The notes under the pieces: model-generated
The model's database searches: none
The model's input: only the letters and a program-made list of their open reading frames with translations
Told to the model about the DNA's origin: nothing
In this document: positions 1 through 8,737 of the stretch, piece after piece
Layout: each line of letters starts with the position of its first letter
Numbering within the stretch: the first letter of the stretch is position 1
Source: Rubrobacter sp.
Lineage (GTDB): Bacteria > Actinomycetota > Rubrobacteria > Rubrobacterales > Rubrobacteraceae
Length of the DNA: 8,737 nucleotides
Assembly (NCBI GenBank): GCA_013815485.1
Contig: JACDGB010000050.1
Location: forward strand, 1 to 8,737
Reading direction: 5' to 3'
Program-made: the position numbers and the translations under genes

Positions 1-2629
<2,629 letters not shown>

Positions 2630-2631
2630 CC

Positions 2632-5600
2632 TTAAATACCCCCTCTAAACACGTCCGGCGTCTCGTCCAGGTTGCCCGTTGGCTCCTCGCGGCTGAGGTT
2701 GATCCCCAAAGCCCGAGCAGCCTCGTCCCAGTCCCTGCGACCCGTATCCTCGGACGCGGTCTCGGCGTTGTAGATCGGCTTGACCGAGAGCCCGAGCGAC
2801 TGCATCTCCTTGAGCAAGACCTTGAAGCTCGCCGGAACTCCAGGCTCTGGAATATTCTCGCCCTTGACGATGGACTCGTAACTCTTGACCCGGCCCACGC
2901 GGTCGTCGCTCTTTATCGTCAACAACTCCTGCAAGGTGTGCGCCGCGCCATAAGCCTCAAGCGCCCACACCTCCATCTCCCCGAAACGCTGCCCGCCAAA
3001 CTGCGCCTTGCCGCCCAGCGGCTGCTGCGTGACCAGCGAGTACGGGCCGGTGCTACGAGCGTGGATCTTGTCGTCCACCAGATGCAGCAGCTTCAGTATG
3101 TACATGTAGCCGACGGTGATGCGGCCATCGAACGGCTCGCCGGTGCGCCCGTCGTACAGCGTCACCTTGCCGCCGCGGCCCATGCCGACCTTCGCGCCGC
3201 CGTTCGTGCGGACCTTCTCGATAGCCTCATCAATGTCCGAGACTTCCGCGCCGGAGAAGACTGGCGTGGAGACGAAGGTTGGTTCGCCGCCGTTCTCGCC
3301 GAGTCCCTGGCTCGCGGCCCATCCGAGATGGGTTTCGAGGATCTGTCCGATGTTCATTCGGCTCGGCACCCCGAGGGGGGAGAGGATCACATCCACCGGA
3401 CGCCCGTCCTCCATGAACGGCATGTCCTCCTCTGGCACGATCTTGGAGATGACGCCCTTGTTGCCGTGACGCCCGGCGAGCTTGTCGCCCTCCGCGATCT
3501 TGCGCTTCTTCGCCACGAACACGCGAACCTGCTCGTTTACGCCCGGCTGCAACTCGTCGCCGTCCGCGCGACTGAACCGCTTGACGTCTATAACCACGCC
3601 ACCCTCGCCGTGCGGAACCTTCAGTGAAGAATCCTTTACCTCGCGGGCCTTCTCGCCGAAGATCGCACGCAGGAGCTTCTCCTCCGGCGTCGGCTCGGAC
3701 TCGCCCTTCGGCGTGACCTTGCCGACAAGAACATCGCCGGAGCCCACCTCAGCCCCGATGCGGATGATCCCGTCGGAGTCGAGGTTCATGAGCACGTCGT
3801 CGGAGGCGTTGGGGATATCCCGCGTGATCTCCTCTGGCCCCAGCTTGGTATCACGGGCCTGGACCTCGTACTCCTCGATGTGGATGGAAGTCAGCACATC
3901 ATCCTTGACGATGCGCTCGGAGATGATAATAGCGTCTTCGAAGTTGAACCCCTCCCACGGCATGAACGCCACGCAAAGGTTCTTGCCGAGGGCCAGCTCT
4001 CCTTCATCGGTCGAGGAGCCGTCGGCCATGACGGTCCCGGCCTCCACCGTCTCGCCCTCGGTGACGAGCGGACGCTGGTTGACGCAGGTGCCCTGGTTGG
4101 AACGGGCGAACTTGCGTAGCGGGTACTCGTCGGAAGCGCCGTCTTCCTTGCGGATCGTGATGCCGGTCGCCGTGACCCGCTCGACCGTCCCAGCGTTGCG
4201 CGCTAAGAGCACGTCGCCGGTGTCCGTCGCCGCCCGGAACTCCATCCCGGTCCCGACGTATGGGGCTTCGCTCCGGAGCAGCGGCACCGCCTGACGCTGC
4301 ATGTTCGCGCCCATGAGAGCGCGGTTGGCGTCGTCGTGCTCCAGAAATGGGATCAGTGCCGTCGCCACAGAAACCGTCTGGAGCGGCGCCACGTCCATGT
4401 AATCTATCTCCTGCGGCGGGACGGTCGCCACATCTCCGCCCCGCTTGCGGGCGAGGACCTGATCTTCGGTGATCTCACCGGTCTCAAGGTTCACGGGCGT
4501 GCTGGCCTGGGCGATGGTGAGCTCTTCCTCCTCATCCGCCGAGAGGTATTCGATCTCCTCGGTCAACTTTCCATCCACGACCTTGCGGTACGGCGTCTGC
4601 ACGAAGCCGTAATTGTCCACCGTCGCAAAAGTAGATAGCTGCCCGATAAGCCCGATGTTCGGACCCTCCGGCGTCTCGATGGGGCACATCCGGCCATAGT
4701 GCGTCGGATGCACGTCGCGCACCTCTATGGGCGCCCGCTCCCGGCTCAAACCACCCGCGCCCATCGCGGAGAGACGCCGCCTGTGCGAGAGCCCCGACAG
4801 CGTATTCGTCTGGTCCATGAACTGCGAGAGCTGCGAGGAGCCGAAGAACTCCTTGATGGCGCTCGCCACGGGCTTGGTATTAACCACGCTCTGCGGCGTG
4901 ATCGTGTCCGTATCCTGGGTGGTCATGCGCTCCCGGACGACCCGCTCCATGCGGTACATCCCGATGCGGAACGCCTCCTTGACCAGCTCGCCCACGGTAC
5001 GCAGCCGCCGGTTGCCGAAGTGCTCGTACTCGTCGAGCTTGTGCCGGATGCGCTCGTAGTTGACCCGACCGAACTCCTCCTCCTCGGCGACCTCGGCGGA
5101 GATCCCGAGCAACCGCTTCAGGAGACCTTCGATATCTTCGATGGTCAGCGTATGGGTCTCCATCGGCACGTCCAGGCGGAGCTTCTTGTTGACCTTGTAG
5201 CGCCCAACCTCAGTCAGATCGTAACGCTTGGCATCGAAGAAAAGCCCCTGCACGAGATTCTGCGCGTTCTCGACGTTCACCGGCTCGCCGGGACGCTGAC
5301 GACGGAAAACCTCAAGCAAGGCGTCTTCATGAGAAGTGGTGGAATCCTGATCCAGCGTGTTCCGGATAAGCCACGAGTCCTCAAAGCGGGAGAGGATCTC
5401 CTCCGGCCCGCCCATCCCGAGCGCCTTCAAGAGAACGGTAACAGGCAGCTTGCGCTTGCGGTCGATCCTGACCGAGACGTACGCCTTGCCCTTCTCGACC
5501 TCGAACTCCAGCCACGAACCACGCCCCGGCATCAAACTCGCCGTCAAGACCTGCTTGGCCTGATCCTTCGGCTCCATCACGTATGCTCCGGGAGAACGCA

Positions 5601-6006
5601 CGAGCTGCGTCACCACGACGCGCTCCGTGCCGTTGATAATGAACGTCCCCGAGTTCGTCATCAACGGGAAATCGCCCATGAAAACATCCTGCTCCCTGAG
5701 CTCCCCAGTCTCCTTGACAATGAAGCGCACCCGCGCGAACAGCGGCGCCGAGTACGTCTTGTCCTTGGTCATGCACTCTTCCATGGTGGCCGGGGGATCG
5801 TCAAAATATGCCTCCCCGAACTCCACGGCATAAGAACCCGTGTAATCTTCTATCGGTGAAATCTCGATCAGGGTTTGTTGAATCCCCTCTTCCAAAAATC
5901 TCTCGAAAGAGCGAAGCTGAATCTCCACGAGAGCCGGCAGCTGAAATTCCGTGGTCTGTAAACGGGCATACGGGTGCCGCTCGCGGCGCACAACAGGGGT
6001 CACCAA
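2632..6006 (-). CDS. rpoB: RNA polymerase beta subunit
   Basis: Complete beta subunit of RNA polymerase, 1124 residues from the chosen start. This is close to Thermus and Mycobacterium lengths and shorter than E. coli, which has extra insertions. Recognisable in order: the N-terminal lobe with [14 protein letters not shown]; the rifampicin pocket [11 protein letters not shown]...[13 protein letters not shown] (residues 389-419); [20 protein letters not shown]; the active-site lysines in [12 protein letters not shown] (K842 and K850, equivalent to E. coli K1065 and K1073); and the C-terminal [25 protein letters not shown] clamp-anchor region. The longest frame begins at an ATG at 6024, but the only good Shine-Dalgarno (GGAGG, 6016-6020) lies inside it. 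Initiation is therefore more likely at TTG 6006 (9 nt spacing) or GTG 6003 (12 nt spacing). A candidate promoter lies at 6057-6088. Assembly partners are beta' (the next gene), alpha and omega. Confidence 0.98.
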   Translation of the reverse strand: MVTPVVRRERHPYARLQTTEFQLPALVEIQLRSFERFLEEGIQQTLIEISPIEDYTGSYAVEFGEAYFDDPPATMEECMTKDKTYSAPLFARVRFIVKETGELREQDVFMGDFPLMTNSGTFIINGTERVVVTQLVRSPGAYVMEPKDQAKQVLTASLMPGRGSWLEFEVEKGKAYVSVRIDRKRKLPVTVLLKALGMGGPEEILSRFEDSWLIRNTLDQDSTTSHEDALLEVFRRQRPGEPVNVENAQNLVQGLFFDAKRYDLTEVGRYKVNKKLRLDVPMETHTLTIEDIEGLLKRLLGISAEVAEEEEFGRVNYERIRHKLDEYEHFGNRRLRTVGELVKEAFRIGMYRMERVVRERMTTQDTDTITPQSVVNTKPVASAIKEFFGSSQLSQFMDQTNTLSGLSHRRRLSAMGAGGLSRERAPIEVRDVHPTHYGRMCPIETPEGPNIGLIGQLSTFATVDNYGFVQTPYRKVVDGKLTEEIEYLSADEEEELTIAQASTPVNLETGEITEDQVLARKRGGDVATVPPQEIDYMDVAPLQTVSVATALIPFLEHDDANRALMGANMQRQAVPLLRSEAPYVGTGMEFRAATDTGDVLLARNAGTVERVTATGITIRKEDGASDEYPLRKFARSNQGTCVNQRPLVTEGETVEAGTVMADGSSTDEGELALGKNLCVAFMPWEGFNFEDAIIISERIVKDDVLTSIHIEEYEVQARDTKLGPEEITRDIPNASDDVLMNLDSDGIIRIGAEVGSGDVLVGKVTPKGESEPTPEEKLLRAIFGEKAREVKDSSLKVPHGEGGVVIDVKRFSRADGDELQPGVNEQVRVFVAKKRKIAEGDKLAGRHGNKGVISKIVPEEDMPFMEDGRPVDVILSPLGVPSRMNIGQILETHLGWAASQGLGENGGEPTFVSTPVFSGAEVSDIDEAIEKVRTNGGAKVGMGRGGKVTLYDGRTGEPFDGRITVGYMYILKLLHLVDDKIHARSTGPYSLVTQQPLGGKAQFGGQRFGEMEVWALEAYGAAHTLQELLTIKSDDRVGRVKSYESIVKGENIPEPGVPASFKVLLKEMQSLGLSVKPIYNAETASEDTGRRDWDEAARALGINLSREEPTGNLDETPDVFRGGI
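2639..2646 (-). promoter_or_regulatory. rpoC ribosome binding site inside the rpoB 3' end
   Basis: On the minus strand AGAGGGGG ends 9 nt before the TTG at 2629-2627. It is formed by the codons for the last Arg-Gly-Gly of RpoB. It decides the rpoC start: the upstream in-frame TAG rules out a longer protein, and the only other near-cognate codons before the conserved N-terminus are ATA and CTG. Confidence 0.7.
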
Positions 6007-6015
6007 ATTAGCTCT

Positions 6016-6020
6016 CCTCC
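6016..6020 (-). promoter_or_regulatory. rpoB ribosome binding site (inside the longest frame)
   Basis: GGAGG followed by AGAGCTAAT and then TTG GTG. The spacing is 9 nt to TTG (6006) and 12 nt to GTG (6003). Because the site begins only 1 nt after the ATG at 6024, that ATG has no usable ribosome binding site of its own. This argues for the shorter N-terminus, M(V)[14 protein letters not shown]. Confidence 0.65.
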
Positions 6021-6056
6021 ACATGGGTTGTTGAAGAATGGGCGAACACGCAAGCG

Positions 6057-6088
6057 ATTATATTACCCCGCCCACCACGAAGAGTCAA
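6057..6088 (-). promoter_or_regulatory. candidate sigma-A-type promoter for rpoBC
   Basis: The -35 element is TTGACT (6083-6088). After a 17-nt spacer comes TAATAT (6060-6065), which keeps the key T, A and final T of a -10 box. An overlapping perfect TATAAT (6057-6062) sits 3 nt further on, at 20-nt spacing. Transcription would start near 6050, giving a 5' leader of about 45 nt before the TTG at 6006. It lies in the 200-nt gap between the small gene and rpoB, just downstream of a terminator-like hairpin. This is the expected place for an independent rpoBC promoter. It was assigned by inspection only. Confidence 0.6.
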
Positions 6089-6106
6089 GGCGCGTCAGGA
6101 GACTAT

Positions 6107-6138
6107 AAAAATATGAGCGTCGGCCCGAGGACCAACGC
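6107..6138 (-). terminator. probable intrinsic terminator / attenuator upstream of rpoB
   Basis: In the minus-strand RNA, GCGUUGG (6138-6132) pairs with CCGACGC (6123-6117) around an 8-nt loop. The stem is 7 bp with one G-U. After 5 nt (UCAUA) comes UUUUU (6111-6107). The gap between stem and U-run makes it weaker than a canonical terminator. Its position, after the small gene's stop and before the rpoB promoter, matches the partial terminator/attenuator known between rplL and rpoB in E. coli. Confidence 0.4.
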
Positions 6139-6206
6139 CGGGGAGTGTAGCACAGCGGTTCGCGGCGCGCCACGGGCGATGCAATCAACTCGCCTGCGAT
6201 GTTGGA

Positions 6207-6617
6207 TCAGCCACCCGGAATTCTCCGCTCGCAGATGTAGCGCGAGCCTGGTTCTTCGCCTTCGAAGTACGCCAGCCGACCGGCGCTGCAAGATATGAAA
6301 GTACCCATCCCACTCCCCACCGTCGCCTGAAGCGCTTCACTGAGTTTCATGCGCCGGAGATCCAGGCTGGGGTTCTCGGATATCACGTAACACAGCACCG
6401 GAGCCCCACGTTCCTTTAGCTGGCGCTCTATCTCGTCAACGTCCTGATCCCGCGGATCGAGGCGGCGAGCAAACCTCGCGTCCAGCGCATCCAGGTGAGC
6501 GAGGTTGGAAACGAGCTTCCTCCTTCCACGAACCGTGGAGAGCAGGCTCAGGCAGCGGGCGCGTTTCTCCGGCGCGAAGAAAGCTCTGACCATCGCCCGC
6601 TCGTGATCCACATTCAT
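6207..6617 (-). CDS. conserved-looking hypothetical protein between rplL and rpoB
   Basis: I cannot assign a function. From ATG 6617 the product is 136 residues, soluble, with no signal peptide or membrane segment. It is rich in Arg/Glu in the N-terminal half (FFAPEKRARCLSLLS, RGRRKLVSNLAHLDALDARFA), which looks helical. A more compact C-terminal half follows (GAPVLCYVISENPSLD, GSGMGTFISCSAGRLAYFEGEEPGSRYICER). Cysteines are at 22, 76, 110 and 129; their spacing does not form a recognisable zinc site. The segments CYVIS-(N)-D, GMGT-(x)-SC and GRLAY(F)EGEEPGSR look like motifs of a conserved family I have a vague impression of as 'hypothetical protein'. The frame also opens at GTG 6629. ATG 6617 is preferred because GGGG lies 7-10 nt before it, while GTG 6629 directly abuts the upstream U-run. 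Codon use resembles its neighbours, and nothing suggests recent transfer. Confidence 0.75.
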   Translation of the reverse strand: MNVDHERAMVRAFFAPEKRARCLSLLSTVRGRRKLVSNLAHLDALDARFARRLDPRDQDVDEIERQLKERGAPVLCYVISENPSLDLRRMKLSEALQATVGSGMGTFISCSAGRLAYFEGEEPGSRYICERRIPGG

Positions 6618-6630
6618 CTTGAACCCCACG

Positions 6631-6659
6631 AAAAAGCAGCGCCCCCGAGAGAGCGCCGC
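6631..6659 (-). terminator. intrinsic terminator downstream of rplL
   Basis: In the RNA, GCGGCGCUC (6659-6651) pairs with GGGCGCUGC (6644-6636) around the loop UCUCGG. This gives a 9-bp, mostly G-C stem with two G-U pairs, followed immediately by UUUUU (6635-6631). It is a canonical Rho-independent terminator about 30 nt after the rplL stop. It probably ends most rplJL transcripts and reduces readthrough into the small gene and rpoBC. Confidence 0.75.
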
Positions 6660-6688
6660 CGGTTGTTTCCACCTATATAGCCTGAACG

Positions 6689-7072
6689 CTACTTCAGTTC
6701 GACGGAGGCTCCGGCCTCCTCGAGCTTCGCCTTGAGAGCGTCGGCATCTTCCTGGGAGATTGCTTCCTTGACGGGGTTCGGGGCGTCGTCCACGAGGGCC
6801 TTCGCCTCCTTCAGGCCGAGGCCCGTGGCGGCGCGCACCTCCTTGATGACCTGGATCTTCTTGGCGCCCGCTCCGGTGAGTATGACATCGAACTCCGTCT
6901 GCTCTTCCTCGAACGCCGCCGCGCCGTCACCAGCCGCGCCCGCCGCCGGGGCCGCCGCGAAGGCCGCCGCCGATACGCCGAATTCCTCCTCGAACATCTT
7001 GACCAGCTCGGAGACCTCCAGCACGGACTTCTCCTTGATCGCGTCGAGTATCTCCTGATTGCTCATAGCCAT
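6689..7072 (-). CDS. rplL: 50S ribosomal protein L7/L12 (bL12)
   Basis: Multicopy stalk protein that recruits and activates translational GTPases on the large subunit. The product is 127 residues, the usual size. It has an N-terminal dimerisation domain (residues 1-32, with [18 protein letters not shown]), an Ala/Gly-rich flexible hinge (about 33-57), and the C-terminal factor-binding domain from [11 protein letters not shown]. That domain contains [26 protein letters not shown] and the end ASVELK. Start ATG 7072 has GGAGG 6 nt upstream; the second ATG at 7066 is 12 nt from it and less likely. It follows rplJ after 34 nt and is followed by a strong terminator at 6631-6659. Stoichiometric excess over L10 is expected from its own strong ribosome binding site. 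Confidence 0.98.
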   Translation of the reverse strand: MAMSNQEILDAIKEKSVLEVSELVKMFEEEFGVSAAAFAAAPAAGAAGDGAAAFEEEQTEFDVILTGAGAKKIQVIKEVRAATGLGLKEAKALVDDAPNPVKEAISQEDADALKAKLEEAGASVELK

Positions 7073-7106
7073 TTCTTTCCTCCTGTTTCTACTCTTTACG
7101 TTTCTA

Positions 7107-7631
7107 CTACGACTCTTGCGCGCTCTTCTGCTCCGCCACTTGACTCATCACGACCGCCAGGTTCCTCAAGGGCGCGTTCATCACCGTGACCAACCCGGCT
7201 ATCGGGGCGCGGATCGCACCGAGTAGCTGCGCCAGAAGCTGATCCCGCCCCGGCAGCTTGCTCAGGGCCACGATGTCAGCCTCGTTGAGGATGCGACCCC
7301 CTTCCAGAAGACCTCCCTTCAAGGCGAAGGTCTCCACCTGATCCGCGAACTCCGCCATCAACTTCGCGCTGGCTACCGGATCCTCGGAGAACGCAAGGGC
7401 CGTCGGCCCCACGAAGAACTCCGAGAGACCCTCGATGCCAACCTCATCCGCCGCCCGCTTCGCCAGGGTGTTCTTGGCGACCACGAACTCCACCCCCGAC
7501 TCCCGGCTGCGCCGCCGCAAATCGGTACTCTGCGCCACGTTGATGCCCTGGTAATCCACTAGAACCGCCGAGCCGCCGCGCAACTTCCCGGCCAGGTTCT
7601 CTATCACCCGCGTTTTATCTTCTCTTTTCAT
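7107..7631 (-). CDS. rplJ: 50S ribosomal protein L10 (uL10)
   Basis: Base of the ribosomal stalk. It binds the GTPase-associated region of 23S rRNA and holds L12 dimers on its C-terminal helix. It also represses its own operon as the L10(L12)n complex. The product is 174 residues. The N-terminal globular RNA-binding domain shows [39 protein letters not shown] and ALKGGLLEG. The C-terminal helix ([21 protein letters not shown]) is the L12-binding segment. ATG 7631 is chosen because GGAGG lies 5 nt upstream and [13 protein letters not shown] is the usual N-terminus. The frame stays open to 7724, but that stretch is the attenuator hairpin and leader. The gene ends in tandem stops, TAG TAG. It is probably controlled by the L10 leader and terminator just upstream. 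Confidence 0.97.
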   Translation of the reverse strand: MKREDKTRVIENLAGKLRGGSAVLVDYQGINVAQSTDLRRRSRESGVEFVVAKNTLAKRAADEVGIEGLSEFFVGPTALAFSEDPVASAKLMAEFADQVETFALKGGLLEGGRILNEADIVALSKLPGRDQLLAQLLGAIRAPIAGLVTVMNAPLRNLAVVMSQVAEQKSAQES

Positions 7632-7649
7632 TAGCTCCTCCGCTACGTG

Positions 7650-7679
7650 AAAACCCCGGGGCCGCAGAGGCGCCCGGGG
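7650..7679 (-). terminator. leader terminator (attenuator) before rplJ
   Basis: In the RNA, CCCCGGG (7679-7673) pairs perfectly with CCCGGGG (7660-7654). An inner GCC/GGC helix closes a 5-nt loop (UCUGC), with one bulged C. UUUU (7653-7650) follows at once. The stem totals 10 bp, nearly all G-C. It lies between the L10-binding structure and the rplJ ribosome binding site (7637-7641). That is where an attenuator would act, and no gene ends here that would need a normal terminator except rplA, 130 nt earlier. Confidence 0.7.
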
Positions 7680-7707
7680 CTCGAAAATCCCACGAAAAAC
7701 TCTCCAC

Positions 7708-7766
7708 GACCTCGACCGGATCATTAAACTCTCGGGCTTCTCCGAAAGTACCGGCTGTCTTCGGTC
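7708..7766 (-). ncRNA. ribosomal protein L10 leader (autoregulatory mRNA element)
   Basis: This matches the known bacterial L10-leader architecture. GACC (7766-7763) pairs with GGUC (7711-7708). An asymmetric internal loop follows, GAAGACA on the 5' side against CGA on the 3' side. Then GCCGG (7755-7751) pairs with CCGGU (7719-7715). The top is a 7-bp hairpin, CUUUCGG/CCGAGAG, with a 6-nt loop (7748-7729), and then the unpaired UUUAAU-AU segment. In other bacteria this fold binds L10(L12)4, mimics the 23S rRNA site, and represses rplJL. Here it is followed by a terminator at 7650-7679 instead of directly by the ribosome binding site, which points to transcription attenuation as described for Bacillus subtilis. 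Confidence 0.85.
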
Positions 7767-7803
7767 TCGTTCCTTTGTCTGAAGTTCCTAAAGTCCGCCG
7801 GAG

Positions 7804-7832
7804 ATACTACTCCTTCTCCACTGCGGGGTCAA
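7804..7832 (-). promoter_or_regulatory. candidate rplJL promoter at the 3' end of rplA
   Basis: TTGACC (7827-7832), a 17-nt spacer, then TAGTAT (7804-7809). The -10 box overlaps the rplA TAG stop codon. Transcription would start near 7797, placing the whole L10 leader at the 5' end of the message. The same -35 core and 17-nt spacing occur at the rpoB promoter. Part of the match is coding sequence for Val-Asp-Pro in rplA, so coincidence is possible. Readthrough from rplKA may also contribute. Confidence 0.45.
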
Positions 7833-8496
7833 CCTTGATGGACGGTCCCATCGTGGTCGTCACGGTCACGGACTTGAAGTACCGCCCCTTGACCGGCGCG
7901 GGACGCGCCCGCTGCAACTCCTCGCGCAGGGCGAAGTAGTTCTCCACCAGGCTATCGAGGTCGAACGACTTCTTGCCGAGGACGCTGTGGATGATCCCGT
8001 AGCGGTCAACGCGGTACTCGATCTTGCCGCGTTTGATCTCCTCGACCGCCCGGCCCACGTCCATCGTGACCGTCCCGCTCTTGGGGTTCGGCATCAGTCC
8101 GCGCGGCCCCAGTACCTGCCCGAGCCGCCCGACGACGCTCATCTGATCCGGCGTCGCAACGGCCACGTCAAAGTCCATGAACCCCTCGTCCCGGATGCGG
8201 GCCGCCAGGTCGTCCGCGCCCACGATATCCGCCCCGGCCTCCTCGGCCTCGCGAGCCTTCTCGCCCGCGGCGAAGACGGCCACGCGGCGCGTCTTGCCCG
8301 TGCCGTTCGGGAGCATCAAGGTGCCGCGGACCATTTGATCTGCGCGGCGCGGATCCACGTTCAGGCTTATGTGCGCCTCGAAGCTCTCGTCGAACTTGGC
8401 GCCTTCCATCTCTTTGAGAAGCTCAAGCGCCTCGCGCGGCTCGTACAGTCGCTCGCGGTCTATCCTCTGCTTCTGCTCTAGTAGCCGCTTACCCAT
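7807..8496 (-). CDS. rplA: 50S ribosomal protein L1 (uL1)
   Basis: Protein of the L1 stalk, which moves deacylated tRNA out of the E site. In many bacteria it also represses its own operon by binding mRNA upstream of rplK. The product is 229 residues, the normal length. It shows the N-terminal part of domain I with [21 protein letters not shown] (about 48-68), the central domain II, the signature [15 protein letters not shown] (130-144), and the returning domain I with [12 protein letters not shown] near the C-terminus. ATG 8496 overlaps the rplK stop by 8 nt. GGGGA lies 9 nt upstream, inside rplK, so translation is probably coupled. Any L1-binding site on the mRNA would lie outside this window. 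Confidence 0.98.
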   Translation of the reverse strand: MGKRLLEQKQRIDRERLYEPREALELLKEMEGAKFDESFEAHISLNVDPRRADQMVRGTLMLPNGTGKTRRVAVFAAGEKAREAEEAGADIVGADDLAARIRDEGFMDFDVAVATPDQMSVVGRLGQVLGPRGLMPNPKSGTVTMDVGRAVEEIKRGKIEYRVDRYGIIHSVLGKKSFDLDSLVENYFALREELQRARPAPVKGRYFKSVTVTTTMGPSIKVDPAVEKE

Positions 8497-8737
8497 TGAC
8501 CGTGATCCCCATGCTTCGGGCCGTTCCCTCGATGATCTTCGACGCGCCGTTCAGATCGGCGGCGTTGAGGTCCGGCATCTTGGTCTGCGCTATCTCCTCA
8601 ACCTGCGCCCGGCTGACCGCCCCGACCTTCGCCCGGTTCGGCTCGCCGCTGCCCTTGTCAAGCCCGGCGGCCTGCTTCAGCAGGAATGCCGCGGGTGGCG
8701 TCTTGGTGATGAAGGTGAACGAGCGATCCTCGTAGAC
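8489..8737 (-). CDS. rplK: 50S ribosomal protein L11 (uL11), 3' part (5' end outside the window)
   Basis: The last 82 residues are present. They read [22 protein letters not shown] at the junction to the C-terminal rRNA-binding domain, then [22 protein letters not shown] and the typical end [13 protein letters not shown]11 binds the GTPase-associated centre of 23S rRNA, the thiostrepton site, and supports factor function and RelA activation. The proline-rich N-terminal domain lies beyond the window. The TAA stop (8489-8491) falls inside the first codons of rplA, giving an 8-nt overlap. Confidence 0.97.
   Translation of the reverse strand, partial: VYEDRSFTFITKTPPAAFLLKQAAGLDKGSGEPNRAKVGAVSRAQVEEIAQTKMPDLNAADLNGASKIIEGTARSMGITVNG

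Noticed and set aside
3482..4294. 270-codon plus-strand Ser/Thr-rich frame opposite rpoB
   Set aside because: The composition is dominated by Ser, Arg, Pro and Thr as a frame artefact. It has no motif and is fully contained in rpoB.
4699..5859. 386-codon plus-strand reading frame opposite rpoB
   Set aside because: It lies wholly antisense to the well-conserved rpoB frame. Its predicted protein is the low-complexity Arg/Leu/His-rich product expected from the complementary strand of GC-rich codons. It has no recognisable domain.
6102..6107. TATAGT as an additional -10 box before rpoB
   Set aside because: No -35 at 16-18 nt. The A/T-rich run is better explained as the U-tract of the hairpin at 6117-6138.
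6144..6152. Extended -10 box (TGC TACACT) in the gap before rpoB
   Set aside because: There is no -35 at suitable spacing, and transcription would begin directly at the terminator-like hairpin.
6038..6298. 86-codon plus-strand frame across the rpoB promoter region
   Set aside because: It covers a regulatory gap and the end of the small gene in antisense. It has no ribosome binding site or recognisable protein features.
6672..6679. TATATA-like box between rplL and its terminator as a promoter for the small gene
   Set aside because: The best -35 at 17 nt (TCGAAC) matches only three positions, and transcripts would immediately meet the terminator at 6631-6659.
7632..7724. 31-residue N-terminal extension of rplJ
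   Set aside because: The stretch is the attenuator hairpin and L10-leader region. The strong ribosome binding site and conserved N-terminus both place the start at 7631.

Overview
This window is a piece of the classic bacterial ribosomal-protein / RNA polymerase gene cluster. Every gene is on the minus strand, so transcription runs from high to low coordinates: rplK (3' part only) - rplA - rplJ - rplL - a small unrecognised gene - rpoB - rpoC (5' part only; the window ends inside the bridge helix). I see no mobile element, tRNA, rRNA, CRISPR array or plus-strand gene. The long plus-strand reading frames are antisense shadows of GC-rich coding sequence.

The DNA is about 60% GC by eye. The beta' subunit carries a long charged coiled-coil insertion after its N-terminal zinc site. 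This puts the catalytic NADFDGD at about residue 560 instead of about 460 as in E. coli, which is typical of Actinomycetota. Together with the overall RpoB/RpoC sequence, this suggests a deep-branching actinobacterium, perhaps Rubrobacter-like. That placement is inference; no database was searched.

Layout. (1) 8737-7807: rplK and rplA overlap by 8 nt and are translationally coupled. (2) 7832-7632: the most informative non-coding stretch. It holds a candidate promoter running over the rplA stop codon, a recognisable L10-leader RNA with the L10(L12)4-binding fold, and a GC-rich terminator just before the rplJ ribosome binding site. A 12-nt segment of the L10 leader can pair with the terminator's 5' arm, giving a complete terminator/antiterminator switch on paper. 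(3) 7631-6689: rplJ and rplL, the ribosomal stalk genes. (4) 6659-6207: a strong intrinsic terminator, followed within about 15-20 nt by a 136-codon gene of unknown function. (5) 6206-6007: a second, weaker terminator-like hairpin and then a good sigma-A-type promoter for rpoBC. (6) 6006-1: rpoB and rpoC, with 2 nt between the rpoB stop and the rpoC TTG start.

Taken together, the stalk proteins L10/L12 would repress their own operon by attenuation. The two terminators and the separate promoter would let the cell set RNA polymerase subunit synthesis apart from ribosomal protein synthesis. The parts least accounted for are the small gene between rplL and rpoB and the details of the L10 attenuator.
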